The notes: generated by a model not told the origin, from the letters alone. A stretch of DNA of 26,957 bases from Halanaerobiales bacterium (GCA_023128035.1 JAGMES010000054.1:1-26957), one strand, 5' to 3'; shown: positions 1 through 7,988, counted from the first letter of the stretch. A program made the numbers and translations.

Positions 1-32
1 TGCGACTAAAATACTTTTTGTGGGAGAATCAT
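1..32. repeat. Palindromic intergenic repeat, copy 1 (right arm only)
   Basis: The window opens inside a repeat. Bases 1-32 match the right arm of the full copies at 5499-5594 and 26358-26475: the shared core is CTAAAATACTTTTTGTG followed by AATCAT (27-32). The left arm lies outside the window. It sits just upstream of the fapR promoter, so all three copies are at gene boundaries. Seen directly; the family is unnamed to me. Confidence 0.8.
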
Positions 33-60
33 ATTATTTTAAAAAAGTACGGAGAGAGTC

Positions 61-89
61 TTGCATGTTCATGCTGATTAGTATATAAT
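61..89 (+). promoter_or_regulatory. Sigma-A promoter of the fapR-fab operon
   Basis: A -35 box TTGCAT (61-66) is followed after exactly 17 bases by a perfect -10 box TATAAT (84-89). Transcription would begin near base 96, leaving a leader of about 40 bases before fapR. The -10 box lies inside an inverted repeat resembling a FapR site, so binding there would block RNA polymerase. Confidence 0.7.
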
Positions 90-94
90 ATTAA
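78..94. promoter_or_regulatory. FapR-like operator 1, overlapping the -10 box
   Basis: TTAGTATATAATATTAA has half-sites TTAGTA and TATTAA around a 5-base spacer. It has the same architecture as the second site at 104-120. From memory, FapR boxes in Bacillus are near TTAGTACCTnnTACTAA. The site contains the TATAAT box at 84-89. Assignment to FapR is inference from position and half-site sequence. Confidence 0.5.
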
Positions 95-103
95 TATCTG
101 CTA

Positions 104-120
104 TTAGTAGCAGGTATTAA
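104..120. promoter_or_regulatory. FapR-like operator 2, in the leader
   Basis: TTAGTAGCAGGTATTAA keeps the TTAGTA-N5-TATTAA layout. On the opposite strand it reads TTAATACCTGCTACTAA, close to the remembered Bacillus FapR box. It starts 26 bases after operator 1 and ends 18 bases before the fapR start. This is the better match of the two. Confidence 0.6.
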
Positions 121-138
121 AAGCAGGATGTGATAAAA

Positions 139-729
139 ATGTCTGAGAGAAAACTATCTAAAAAAGAACGACATGAGGCACTTCTTTCGACGATTGAGAA
201 TGATCCTTTTAAAACGGATCAGGAGTTGGCAAATCTGTTTGCTGTCAGTATTCAGACTATTCGTTTAGACAGAATGGAGTTGCGAATTCCTGAAGTTAGA
301 AAGAGAGCTAGAGATTTAGCAAAAGAGGCTTATTCAAAAGTAAAATCAATTCCTAAAGAGGATATGATAGGTGAATTGATAGAAGTAAACCTAAATCAGA
401 ATGGCAAGTCAGTGTTAGTTCCTGGCCTTGAGATGGCGTTTCAGGAAGGTGGAGTTACTCGGGGGCATTATATTTTTGCACAGGCAAATTCTTTAGCAAT
501 TGCAATAGTAGATTCTAATATTGCATTAACTGGTTTATCTCATATAAAATATTTGAAACCTGTGCATACGGGGGATCGACTCGTTGCAAAAGCTCATGTA
601 GTTAGATCAAAGAATCATCGCTTTCTTATAAGAGTGTATACATATATATGTGATGAATTGGTTTTTAAAGGAAAATTTATTATTTTTGCAATGGATAATC
701 ATAAATTAATTCAAAATCATGAGAATTAG
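139..729 (+). CDS. fapR: Transcription factor FapR, regulator of lipid synthesis
   Basis: FapR represses fatty-acid and phospholipid genes and is released by malonyl-CoA or malonyl-ACP. The 196-residue product has an N-terminal helix-turn-helix (about residues 26-47, with SIQTIRLDRMELRIPE) and a C-terminal hot-dog ligand domain containing FAQANSLAIAIVDS. Both are characteristic of FapR, which is 188 residues in B. subtilis. The ATG at 139 is chosen because it gives the family N-terminus and has AGGA 10 bases upstream; an in-frame GTG at 130 would add three residues. It is the first gene of the fab operon, as in Bacillus, and two FapR-like sites upstream suggest autoregulation. The stop lies 16 bases before plsX. 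Identification is secure; autoregulation is inferred. Confidence 0.95.
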   Translation: MSERKLSKKERHEALLSTIENDPFKTDQELANLFAVSIQTIRLDRMELRIPEVRKRARDLAKEAYSKVKSIPKEDMIGELIEVNLNQNGKSVLVPGLEMAFQEGGVTRGHYIFAQANSLAIAIVDSNIALTGLSHIKYLKPVHTGDRLVAKAHVVRSKNHRFLIRVYTYICDELVFKGKFIIFAMDNHKLIQNHEN

Positions 730-745
730 TGGAGGGGGTGTAGGT

Positions 746-1756
746 ATGCGTATTGTTTTAGATGTAATGGGTGGAGATTTTATCCCTCATGTTCCAGTAG
801 AAGGTGCTATTCAGGCGGTGAAAGATTTTTCTGATATTCATGTAATTTTAGTTGGATTTGAAGATAAAATAAAAGAAGAGTTATCTAAATACGAGTATCC
901 TAAAGAACGAATCTCTATTGTCCATGCCTCAGAGATTATTGAGATGAATGATGCTCCAGCTACTGCTATTCGGCGGAAGAAAGATTCTTCAATTGTAGTG
1001 GGTGCTAATCTGGTTAAAAAGGGTGAAGCTGATGCTTTCGTGTCTGCTGGAAATACAGGAGCATGTATGTCAGCAGGTGTTTTGAAGATTGGCAGAATCA
1101 AAGGTATAAATCGTCCTGGCATTGCTACTGTTTTTCCAAATATTAATGATCAGACTGTTGTACTGGATATAGGTGCTAATGTGGATATAGGATCTGAAGA
1201 GTTAGTTCAATTTGCATTTATGGGTAAAATTTTTGCGGAAAAAGTATTAAATAAGCCAAATCCTCGTATTGGCCTTTTAAGTATAGGTGCAGAGGAGCAT
1301 AAAGGGAATCAATTAACACATGAAACTTATCCTCTGTTACGGAATGCACCTATAAACTTTATTGGAAATGTAGAAGGTCGAGATATTTTTAATGGCAGTG
1401 TTGATGTAATTGTCTGTGATGGTTTTGTTGGTAATGTTGTTTTAAAAACTGCTGAAGGTTTATTTTCGATTATTAGACAAATTTTAAAGGAAGAAGCAAC
1501 AAAAAACCTGAGGACGATGTTAGGTGGACTTCTGATGAAACCAGCTATTAATGGATTGAAAGAAAGGTTGGATTATACAGAATATGGTGGTTCACCACTT
1601 CTAGGTGTAAAAGGAATTACTATCATTGCACATGGTAGTTCAAATGCTTGGGCTATTCGAAATGCTATTCGTGTTGCACGTGATTCTTTAGTTAATAATG
1701 TTGTAGGTGAGATAGAAAATAATATATCTGAAGGAGTGATGAAAATTGACCATTAG
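746..1756 (+). CDS. plsX: Phosphate acyltransferase PlsX
   Basis: PlsX converts acyl-ACP and phosphate to acyl-phosphate, the donor that PlsY uses to acylate glycerol-3-phosphate; it is a peripheral membrane enzyme. The 336-residue protein shows the typical start MRIVLDVMGGDFIPH, then SAGNTGACM, VVLDIGANVD and VICDGFVGNVVLK, all conserved in the family. The start at 746 is placed by GGAGGGGGTG at 731-740; an upstream in-frame ATG at 719 lies inside the end of fapR and has no site. Its end overlaps fabH by 11 bases, suggesting translational coupling. Its partner plsY lies at 20684-21316 in this same window. Confidence 0.96.
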   Translation: MRIVLDVMGGDFIPHVPVEGAIQAVKDFSDIHVILVGFEDKIKEELSKYEYPKERISIVHASEIIEMNDAPATAIRRKKDSSIVVGANLVKKGEADAFVSAGNTGACMSAGVLKIGRIKGINRPGIATVFPNINDQTVVLDIGANVDIGSEELVQFAFMGKIFAEKVLNKPNPRIGLLSIGAEEHKGNQLTHETYPLLRNAPINFIGNVEGRDIFNGSVDVIVCDGFVGNVVLKTAEGLFSIIRQILKEEATKNLRTMLGGLLMKPAINGLKERLDYTEYGGSPLLGVKGITIIAHGSSNAWAIRNAIRVARDSLVNNVVGEIENNISEGVMKIDH

Positions 1757-2732
1757 AGCAGGAATTACAGGTATTGGTTCATATCTACCAGAAAAGATTA
1801 TGACAAATTTTGATCTTGAAAAGATAGTTGATACTACTGATGAATGGATTCGAACCCGTACAGGGATTATAGAAAGACGGATTGCTAGTGATGATGAAGC
1901 GACATCTGATCTTGCAATTAAAGCTGCAAACAGAGCTCTTGAGGATGCAGGAGTTGATCCAGAGGATTTAGATATGATCATCTGCGCAACAGTAACACCT
2001 GATTATCTCTTCCCTGCTACTGCTTGTTTGCTTCAAGAAAAATTAGGTGCAAAAAAAGCTGCTGCTTTTGATATGGAAGCAGGATGTTCAGGATTTGTTT
2101 ATGCACTATCTATTGCATCCCAGTTTATAAAGACAGGATTTTATAAAAAAGTCTTGGTGATTGGTGCTGAAACTCTATCTAAGATAACCAATTGGAAAGA
2201 TCGTTCTACCTGTGTTCTTTTTGGTGATGGAGCCGGTGCTGCTGTAGTAGAAGCCGTTGAAGAAGGTGGAATTCTTGGGATAGAATTGGGCTGTAATGGT
2301 GCAGGTGGAAAATTCTTAGATATGCCTGCAGGAGGTTCTCGTCGTCCGTCAAGTGTAGCTTCTCTTGAGGAAGAAGCTCATTTTATTAGGATGGATGGTA
2401 CTCAAGTTTATCGTTTTGCTGTGAAGGCGATGGGTAAGGCAGCATTAAATGCTTTGAAAAATGCTGGCCTTACTCCTGAAGATGTAGATTTTATGGTTCC
2501 TCATCAAGCAAATACTAGAATTATTGATGGAGCAGCTAAAAGGCTTAAATTATCATCTGAGAAAGTTTATGTGAATTTACCTAAATACGGAAACACATCA
2601 AGCGCATCGATTCCAATTGCTTTGGATGAAGCATATCAAGAAGGTAAGTTTAAAAAAGGTGATACTATTGTTTTAGTAGGGTTTGGTGCAGGTTTAACTT
2701 GGGCTTCAGTGGTTATGGAGTGGAATAAGTAA
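1746..2732 (+). CDS. fabH: 3-oxoacyl-ACP synthase III (FabH)
   Basis: FabH starts fatty-acid synthesis by condensing acyl-CoA with malonyl-ACP. The 328-residue protein has the full Cys-His-Asn triad: Cys114 in AGCSGF, His253 in PHQANTR, and Asn283 in YGNTSSAS. The start is TTG at 1746, with AAGGAG about nine bases upstream and the expected N-terminus (ITGIGSYLPE). It begins inside the end of plsX. It is followed by 75 non-coding bases containing three spaced AATTAA units and a weak promoter-like pair (TTGAGA, 16 bases, TACACT near 2760-2787), so fabK may have some independent expression. Confidence 0.97.
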   Translation: MTIRAGITGIGSYLPEKIMTNFDLEKIVDTTDEWIRTRTGIIERRIASDDEATSDLAIKAANRALEDAGVDPEDLDMIICATVTPDYLFPATACLLQEKLGAKKAAAFDMEAGCSGFVYALSIASQFIKTGFYKKVLVIGAETLSKITNWKDRSTCVLFGDGAGAAVVEAVEEGGILGIELGCNGAGGKFLDMPAGGSRRPSSVASLEEEAHFIRMDGTQVYRFAVKAMGKAALNALKNAGLTPEDVDFMVPHQANTRIIDGAAKRLKLSSEKVYVNLPKYGNTSSASIPIALDEAYQEGKFKKGDTIVLVGFGAGLTWASVVMEWNK

Positions 2733-2807
2733 AACATAATTAAGAATTAAGAATTAAAAGTTGAGAATCAACAATTATACATTACACTAGACAAAGGAGC
2801 AATACAT

Positions 2808-3848
2808 ATGATATGTTCCAGAATTTGTGACATACTTGGGATCAAATACCCGATTATTCAAGGAGGTATGGCTTGGGTTGCGACGGGAGAGTTAGCCGGA
2901 GCAGTGTCAAATGCTGGAGGTTTGGGAATAATCGGAGCAGGAAATGCACCAGCAAATGTTGTACGTGAAGAGATTCGCAAAGTAAAGAGGATGACAACCA
3001 AACCTTTTGGAGTCAATATTATGCTCCTCTCTCCATTTGTGGAGGAGGTTATGGAAGTTATCATAGATGAACGAGTTCCGGTGATTACTACTGGTGCTGG
3101 TAATCCTGGTAAATATATTTCTCGCTTAAAAGCTGTGGGATGCAAAATTGTCCCGGTTGTCCCTTCAGTCTCTTTGGCACGCAGAATGGAAAGATTAGAT
3201 GTAGATGCCCTGATTGCAGAAGGAACTGAAGCTGGTGGTCATATTGGTGAGTTAAGTACCATGGTTTTAGTGCCTCAAATTGTCGATGCAGTAGATATTC
3301 CTGTTATCGCTGCGGGAGGGATTGCTGATGGGCGAGGTTTAGTAGCTACTTTGGCTTTGGGTGGAGAAGGTGTACAAATCGGTACTAGATTTATTTGTGC
3401 TGATGAGTGTATTGCTCATTCAAACTACAAGGAAGCACTTATTAATGCTAGAGATCGAGATGCAGTTGTCACTGGTCGTAGTACTGGACATCCTGTACGG
3501 AATTTACGTAATAAATTATCGCGAAAGATGGATGAACTTGAGAAACAAGGGGCCAGTATTCAGGAGTTTGAAGAACTTGGTCGTGGCGCATTGCGAAAGG
3601 CTGTCGTCGAAGGAAATGTGGAAGAAGGTAGTGTAATGGCTGGTCAGACAGCTGGAATGATAAAAGAAATTCAACCTGTTAAAGAGATTATCGAAGAGAT
3701 TATCTTTGAAGCCAAAATGATTATTTCTGATTTAGGAAATATAGAAACTGGCGACTTTAAGGGGGTTTTATATAATGATACAGAGAATAGCATTTCTATT
3801 TCCGGGGCAGGGAGCGCAGGAAGTAGGGATGGGAAAAGATTTTTATGA
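2808..3848 (+). CDS. fabK: Enoyl-ACP reductase II, FMN-dependent (FabK)
   Basis: FabK performs the last reduction of each elongation cycle using FMN and NAD(P)H; it replaces triclosan-sensitive FabI in many Firmicutes. The TIM-barrel protein shows IIQGGMAWVA, GGLGIIGAGN, the catalytic His145 in EAGGHIGE, AAGGIADGRG and GGEGVQIGTRF (phosphate binding). The ATG at 2808 has AAAGGAG upstream. At 346 residues it is about 25-30 longer than usual. The reading frame passes through the fabD ribosome binding site and 74 bases into fabD, so the last 25 residues are an out-of-frame reading of fabD. This suggests a lost stop codon or a 3' frameshift. Function is secure; the tail is odd. Confidence 0.94.
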   Translation: MICSRICDILGIKYPIIQGGMAWVATGELAGAVSNAGGLGIIGAGNAPANVVREEIRKVKRMTTKPFGVNIMLLSPFVEEVMEVIIDERVPVITTGAGNPGKYISRLKAVGCKIVPVVPSVSLARRMERLDVDALIAEGTEAGGHIGELSTMVLVPQIVDAVDIPVIAAGGIADGRGLVATLALGGEGVQIGTRFICADECIAHSNYKEALINARDRDAVVTGRSTGHPVRNLRNKLSRKMDELEKQGASIQEFEELGRGALRKAVVEGNVEEGSVMAGQTAGMIKEIQPVKEIIEEIIFEAKMIISDLGNIETGDFKGVLYNDTENSISISGAGSAGSRDGKRFL

Positions 3849-4734
3849 TCGTTTTCTTAAAGCAAAAGAAGTTTTCGAAGCTGCAGATCGGGCATTGGAT
3901 TATAAAATAAGTGATATCTGTTTTAATGGACCTGAAGAGGAATTAAAAAAGACTGAAAATACACAACCTGCTATATTAACTACCAGTATTGCAATATTAC
4001 GTGTTTTTGAACAATTTGGTGTTAAACCTGAGATGGTTGCTGGTCACAGTCTCGGTGAATATTCAGCTCTAGTAACTGCTAACTCTTTAAGTTTTGAAGA
4101 TGCAGTAAAAACTGTGCGTGAGCGTGGTAGATTCATGGTAGAGGCTGTTCCTTATGGTGAAGGAACTATGGCAGCTGTTTTGAAATTAGATCGTGAGATG
4201 ATACAAAATATTTGTGATGAAACTGAAGGTGTCGTGGAACCAGCAAACTATAATAATCCTACGGAAGTAGTAATCTCTGGTGGAGTAAAAGCTGTTAGAG
4301 ATGCTATGGAACGGATGAGAGATGCTGGTGCTATGAAAGTTGTTGAATTGAATGTAAGCGGGCCTTTTCATAGTAGCTTATTAAAACCTGCGTCTGATAA
4401 ACTGGTTCAAGTTTTAGCAGATGTTGAAATTCAAGATCCATCTATTGATGTGATCTCAAATTATACTGCTAATACTGCAAAAAATGCTGCTGAGGTTCGG
4501 GATAACCTAGTTTGTCAGATAAGTAGTGCTGTTAAATGGCAGGATTCAATTGAAAAAATGATTGATGATGGAATCGATACATTCATTGAGATTGGTCCTG
4601 GAAAAGTATTAAAGAGTATGATGAAAAGAATTAATAAAAAAGTAACAGCTTTAAATATTAATAGTATCGAAACAATGGAATCTGTATTAACTAAGCTTGG
4701 AATCGAAGTTAAAGAGTGTGAAGAAATTAGATAA
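3775..4734 (+). CDS. fabD: Malonyl-CoA:ACP transacylase (FabD)
   Basis: FabD transfers malonyl from CoA to the ACP phosphopantetheine arm, supplying every elongation step. The 319-residue protein begins with FLFPGQGAQ and carries the nucleophile Ser92 in GHSLGEYSA and His199 in GPFHSSLL. Both are diagnostic. The ATG at 3775 follows AAGGGGGT at 3759-3766. Its first 74 bases are shared with the fabK reading frame, the longest gene overlap in the window, so its translation is probably coupled to fabK. It ends 21 bases before fabG. Confidence 0.96.
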   Translation: MIQRIAFLFPGQGAQEVGMGKDFYDRFLKAKEVFEAADRALDYKISDICFNGPEEELKKTENTQPAILTTSIAILRVFEQFGVKPEMVAGHSLGEYSALVTANSLSFEDAVKTVRERGRFMVEAVPYGEGTMAAVLKLDREMIQNICDETEGVVEPANYNNPTEVVISGGVKAVRDAMERMRDAGAMKVVELNVSGPFHSSLLKPASDKLVQVLADVEIQDPSIDVISNYTANTAKNAAEVRDNLVCQISSAVKWQDSIEKMIDDGIDTFIEIGPGKVLKSMMKRINKKVTALNINSIETMESVLTKLGIEVKECEEIR

Positions 4735-4755
4735 AATTCTGATGGGAGGCTTGGC

Positions 4756-5499
4756 ATGAATTTAAGTGGCAAGGTAGCTGTTGTAACTGGAAGTTCAAAA
4801 GGCATTGGTGCTGCCATTGCTTTGTCTTTAGCAAAAGCTGGTGCAGATGTTGCTGTAAATTATGCTCGCGATACTGAAGGTGCTGAAAAGATTGTTAGTC
4901 AAATTACTGAATTAGGACGTAGAAGTAAAGCTTATCAAGCTGATGTTTCAAATGTAGATCAGGTTAATACAATGATGAATGAAATTATTGAAAATTTTGG
5001 AAAAGTAGATATTCTTGTCAATAATGCAGGTATTACTGCTGATGGATTATTACTTCGTATGAAAGAAGAAGACTGGGACCGAGTATTAGATATAAATTTA
5101 AAAGGTGTTTTCCTATGTACTAAAGCAATTACTAAGAAAATGATGAAACAAAGAAGTGGAAAAATTATAAATATTACTTCTGTTGTTGGATTAATTGGAA
5201 ATCCGGGTCAAGCAAATTATACTGCTGCTAAAGCGGGTGTGATTGGTTTTACAAAGACAATCGCTAGAGAATTTGGCTCACGGGGAATTCAAGTAAATGC
5301 GATTGCACCTGGATATATTATTTCTAAGATGACAGAATCTCTTCCTGAAGAGGTCAAAGAAAGTATGTTAAAATCTATTCCACTAGGACGTTTTGGTAAT
5401 GTTGAGGATGTGGCAGATTTAACGTTATTTTTATCCTCTGATAAATCTGATTACATCACAGGTCAAGTTTTTAATGTTGATGGTGGAATGGTAATGTAA
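4756..5499 (+). CDS. fabG: 3-oxoacyl-ACP reductase (FabG)
   Basis: FabG reduces 3-oxoacyl-ACP with NADPH. The 247-residue short-chain dehydrogenase has the cofactor motif TGSSKGIGAA (residues 11-20), NNAGI at 89-93, and the catalytic Ser142, Tyr155 and Lys159 (YTAAK). It ends in the family motif GQVFNVDGGM. The start ATG follows GGGAGGC with good spacing. Right after its stop the operon is interrupted by a hairpin repeat (5499-5594) whose first bases overlap the stop codon. Acyl carrier protein comes next, as in Bacillus. Confidence 0.96.
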   Translation: MNLSGKVAVVTGSSKGIGAAIALSLAKAGADVAVNYARDTEGAEKIVSQITELGRRSKAYQADVSNVDQVNTMMNEIIENFGKVDILVNNAGITADGLLLRMKEEDWDRVLDINLKGVFLCTKAITKKMMKQRSGKIINITSVVGLIGNPGQANYTAAKAGVIGFTKTIAREFGSRGIQVNAIAPGYIISKMTESLPEEVKESMLKSIPLGRFGNVEDVADLTLFLSSDKSDYITGQVFNVDGGMVM

Positions 5500-5594
5500 T
5501 GATTAACCCACAAAAAGTAGTCGCATAAGAGCTCTCGTACCATTATGGTACATGAATTCTTGAACGACTAAAATACTTTTTGTGGGTGAATCAT
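5499..5594. repeat. Palindromic intergenic repeat, copy 2 (complete, 96 bp)
   Basis: The outer ends are ATGATT (5499-5504) and AATCAT (5589-5594). Inside them, CCCACAAAAAGTAGTCG on the left pairs with CGAC, TAAAA, TACTTTTTGTGGG on the right. The TAAAA is unpaired and exists only on the right arm. The centre (about 5525-5567) holds its own imperfect hairpin around GTACCATTATGGTAC. The element separates fabG from acpP. It may act as a partial terminator for fabG and may donate a -35-like TTGTGG (5580-5585). Confidence 0.85.
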
Positions 5595-5595
5595 G

Positions 5596-5624
5596 TAATA
5601 TAATATAATATAATATAATATAAT
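5596..5624 (+). repeat. TAATA microsatellite forming a ladder of -10 boxes
   Basis: Five exact TAATA units plus TAAT run from 5596 to 5624. They create overlapping TATAAT boxes starting at 5599, 5604, 5609, 5614 and 5619. A TTGTGG at 5580-5585, in the right arm of the hairpin repeat, lies 18 bases upstream of the box at 5604. This makes a plausible acpP promoter whose spacing would change if the repeat gained or lost units. Repeat seen directly; promoter function inferred. Confidence 0.6.
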
Positions 5625-5647
5625 GGATTTGAAAGGAGGTGAAATTC

Positions 5648-5881
5648 ATGGAGGTATTTGATCGCGTAAAGAATATCGTTGTTGAAGAATTAGGAGTTGA
5701 GCCAGAAGAGGTGAACTCTGAGGCATCTTTCATAAAGGATTTGGGAGCTGATTCTTTAGATATCGTTGAGTTAATTATGGCTTTTGAGGAAGAATTTGAT
5801 ATTGAGATTCCAGATGAGGATGCTGAAAGTATTTCAACTGTACAAAATGCAGTTAATTACATTGGAAAAAATGTCTCATAA
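5648..5881 (+). CDS. acpP: Acyl carrier protein
   Basis: ACP carries the growing acyl chain on a phosphopantetheine arm. The 77-residue acidic protein has the attachment Ser36 in [10 protein letters not shown]. The ATG at 5648 is chosen because AAAGGAGGT (5632-5640) lies seven bases upstream; an in-frame GTG at 5639 falls inside that site. It is probably made in large excess over its enzymes. This fits its own candidate promoter just upstream and the strong hairpin 13 bases downstream that would reduce read-through into fabF. Confidence 0.97.
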   Translation: MEVFDRVKNIVVEELGVEPEEVNSEASFIKDLGADSLDIVELIMAFEEEFDIEIPDEDAESISTVQNAVNYIGKNVS

Positions 5882-5893
5882 TAATTTGTATGG

Positions 5894-5931
5894 TCTAAAG
5901 AAAGTCCCCGTGTTGTGGGACTTTCTTTAGA
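5894..5931 (+). terminator. Hairpin between acpP and fabF, probable attenuator
   Basis: A perfect 15-base-pair stem (5894-5908 with 5917-5931) closes an 8-base loop; the arms begin CTAAAGAAAGTCCC and GGGACTTTCTTTAG. No uridine run follows, so it may be a weak terminator, an mRNA 3'-end stabiliser or an RNase III site (rnc is two genes downstream). Its position suits raising ACP over FabF. Confidence 0.6.
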
Positions 5932-5947
5932 AACTATTTGTAGATAG

Positions 5948-5978
5948 TAACTATTTCTCGCTATGCGTGCAATAGTTA
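5948..5978 (+). promoter_or_regulatory. Second inverted repeat upstream of fabF
   Basis: TAACTATT (5948-5955) and AATAGTTA (5971-5978) form an 8-base-pair stem with a 15-base loop. It lies 22 bases before the fabF ribosome binding site (6001-6009). ACTATTT also recurs at 5933. It may be an operator or a leader hairpin; no factor is identified. Confidence 0.4.
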
Positions 5979-6012
5979 TTTATTATAGGTAATTGCTTCT
6001 AAAGGAGGTATA

Positions 6013-7260
6013 TTGAAAGTGGAAAGAAGAGTAGTTGTAACAGGTATGGGTGTCATAACTCCCGTAGGTAGTGGGGTTGATAACTTTTGGAATGCATTAA
6101 TAAATGGAGAATCTGGTATTGATTATATCGATGCCTTTGATACGAGTAATTTTCCGGTTAAAATTGCGGGTCAAGTAAGAGATTTTAATCCTGATGATTA
6201 CTTTGATAAAAAAGAAACGAAACGTTTAGATCGTTTTGCGCAATTTGCGATAGTAACTTCTTTGATGGCTGTAAAGGATGCTGGGTTACCTATTCCTCCA
6301 GTAGATGCGGAACGTGTTGGGGTAATTATTGGTTCCGGAATTGGTGGATTAGCTACTTTAGAAAAACAGGTTAAAATTTTAAACGAAAAAGGTCCACGGC
6401 GTGTTAGCCCGTTTTATATTCCAATGATGATCTCTAATATGGCTTCTGGCCAAGTATCTATTTATTGTGGTGCTAAAGGACCTAACTCTACCGCAGTAAC
6501 TGCGTGTGCATCTTCATCTACTGCTATCGGTGATGCTTCTGAAATTATTCGTCGCGGTGATGCTGATGTGATGATTGCTGGTGGAAGTGAAGCAACCGTT
6601 ACTCCTAGTGCGATAGCTGGTTTTTCTAATATGAAAGCACTTTCTACTCGTAATGATGATCCAAAAGCTGCAAGTCGTCCTTTTGATAAAGATCGTGATG
6701 GTTTCGTTTTGAGTGAAGGTTCAGGAGTTATAATTTTAGAAGAATTAGAACATGCCAAAAAACGTGGTGCAAAGATCTATGGAGAAATTATTGGGTATGG
6801 TTTGTCTGGTGATGCTCACCATATTACTGAACCTGCTCCAGAAGGGGAAGGCGCTGCTCGCTGTATGCAGATGGCAATAAATAAAGCAAGCATTGATCCA
6901 ACTGAGGTAGATTATATTAATGCTCATGGTACATCAACTCCTAAAAATGATAAGTTTGAAACCATGGCAATTAAAACTGTCTTTGGTGAACATGCAAAGA
7001 AAGTAGCAATTAGTTCGACTAAATCTATGACAGGTCATTTGTTGGGTGCTACTGGTGCTATCGAAGCAGTTGTTAGTTTAATGGCGATTAAAGAAGATAC
7101 TATTCCTCCAACCATTAACTATGAAACCCCAGATCCTGAATGTGATCTTTACTACGTTCCAAATAAACCAGAGAAACGAACTGTTAATATTGCTCTCTCA
7201 AATTCTTTAGGATTTGGTGGACATAATGCAACTTTAATTTTTAAAAAGTTCTCTGAGTAA
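6013..7260 (+). CDS. fabF: 3-oxoacyl-ACP synthase II (FabF)
   Basis: FabF elongates acyl-ACP with malonyl-ACP. The protein aligns throughout with Bacillus FabF. It has Cys165 in TACASSS, His305 in AHGTSTP, Lys337 in STKSMTG and His342 in GHLLG, the complete catalytic set, and ends in [16 protein letters not shown]. The start is uncertain: TTG at 6013 lies four bases after AAAGGAGGT, and GTG at 6019 lies ten bases after it. The reported length (415) uses TTG. It is separated from acpP by 131 bases holding two hairpins. Confidence 0.96.
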   Translation: MKVERRVVVTGMGVITPVGSGVDNFWNALINGESGIDYIDAFDTSNFPVKIAGQVRDFNPDDYFDKKETKRLDRFAQFAIVTSLMAVKDAGLPIPPVDAERVGVIIGSGIGGLATLEKQVKILNEKGPRRVSPFYIPMMISNMASGQVSIYCGAKGPNSTAVTACASSSTAIGDASEIIRRGDADVMIAGGSEATVTPSAIAGFSNMKALSTRNDDPKAASRPFDKDRDGFVLSEGSGVIILEELEHAKKRGAKIYGEIIGYGLSGDAHHITEPAPEGEGAARCMQMAINKASIDPTEVDYINAHGTSTPKNDKFETMAIKTVFGEHAKKVAISSTKSMTGHLLGATGAIEAVVSLMAIKEDTIPPTINYETPDPECDLYYVPNKPEKRTVNIALSNSLGFGGHNATLIFKKFSE

Positions 7261-7274
7261 AAGGTTGTGAGCTA

Positions 7275-7988
7275 ATGAATCAAAATACAAAATCTCTAAA
7301 TATGCTTGAAAAACAGATCAATGTAGAGTTTAAAAATAAAGCATATTTAAAAAAATCGATGACACATAAGTCATATGCCAACGAAAATCGGCATAAAAAA
7401 GCTAAGCCAAATGAGCGTCTTGAATTTTTGGGAGATGCTGTTTTGAACTTAGTTATAAGTGAATATATTTTCAAAAGATACCCAAATTATCCAGAGGGGG
7501 AATTGGCAAAAACCAGAGCAGTTGTGGTCAGTTCCCTAACTCTGGCCCGCATCTCGAAAAGAATTAATTTAGGTCAATTTCTTTTGTTAGGAAAAGGAGA
7601 AGAGATGACTGGTGGTAGAGAACGGGATTCAATTCTTGCGGATGTTTTTGAAGCTTTGCTTGGAGGAATTTATTTAGATCAAGGACTAGAGGTAGCTAGA
7701 GAATTTATACATGCCCATCTTATTGATGAAATTTTAAGTGTGGAGCGTGGGGAACATATACATGATTATAAGACCCTTTTGCAGGAAGAAATTCAAAAGC
7801 GTTCTAATACTAGACCTATATATCAAGTTGCTAGTGAAGAAGGGCCAGATCATAACAAACAGTTCGACATTGAAGTTGAATTTAGCGGCAAAATTATTGG
7901 TAAGGGAACTGGGAAAAGTAAAAAAGATGCTCAGCAGAAAGCCGCTGAGGATGCTCTTCAAAGATTTGAAAGGATGACCGATCTATGA
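7275..7988 (+). CDS. rnc: Ribonuclease III
   Basis: RNase III cuts double-stranded RNA, processing rRNA and structured mRNA. The 237-residue protein has the signature NERLEFLGDAVLNL (metal-binding acidic residues), a second acidic patch ADVFEALLGGIYLD, and a C-terminal double-stranded RNA-binding domain (about 160-232, ending GKSKKDAQQKAAEDAL). It starts 14 bases after fabF. As in many Firmicutes it follows the acyl-lipid operon, but the usual smc and ftsY do not follow here. Its stop overlaps the next start by four bases (ATGA). Confidence 0.96.
   Translation: MNQNTKSLNMLEKQINVEFKNKAYLKKSMTHKSYANENRHKKAKPNERLEFLGDAVLNLVISEYIFKRYPNYPEGELAKTRAVVVSSLTLARISKRINLGQFLLLGKGEEMTGGRERDSILADVFEALLGGIYLDQGLEVAREFIHAHLIDEILSVERGEHIHDYKTLLQEEIQKRSNTRPIYQVASEEGPDHNKQFDIEVEFSGKIIGKGTGKSKKDAQQKAAEDALQRFERMTDL

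Noticed and set aside
3361..3636. Second forward open frame of 91 codons inside fabK
   Set aside because: FabK motifs GGEGVQIGTRF and RGALRKAV are coded in the main frame here; the other frame has no family similarity.
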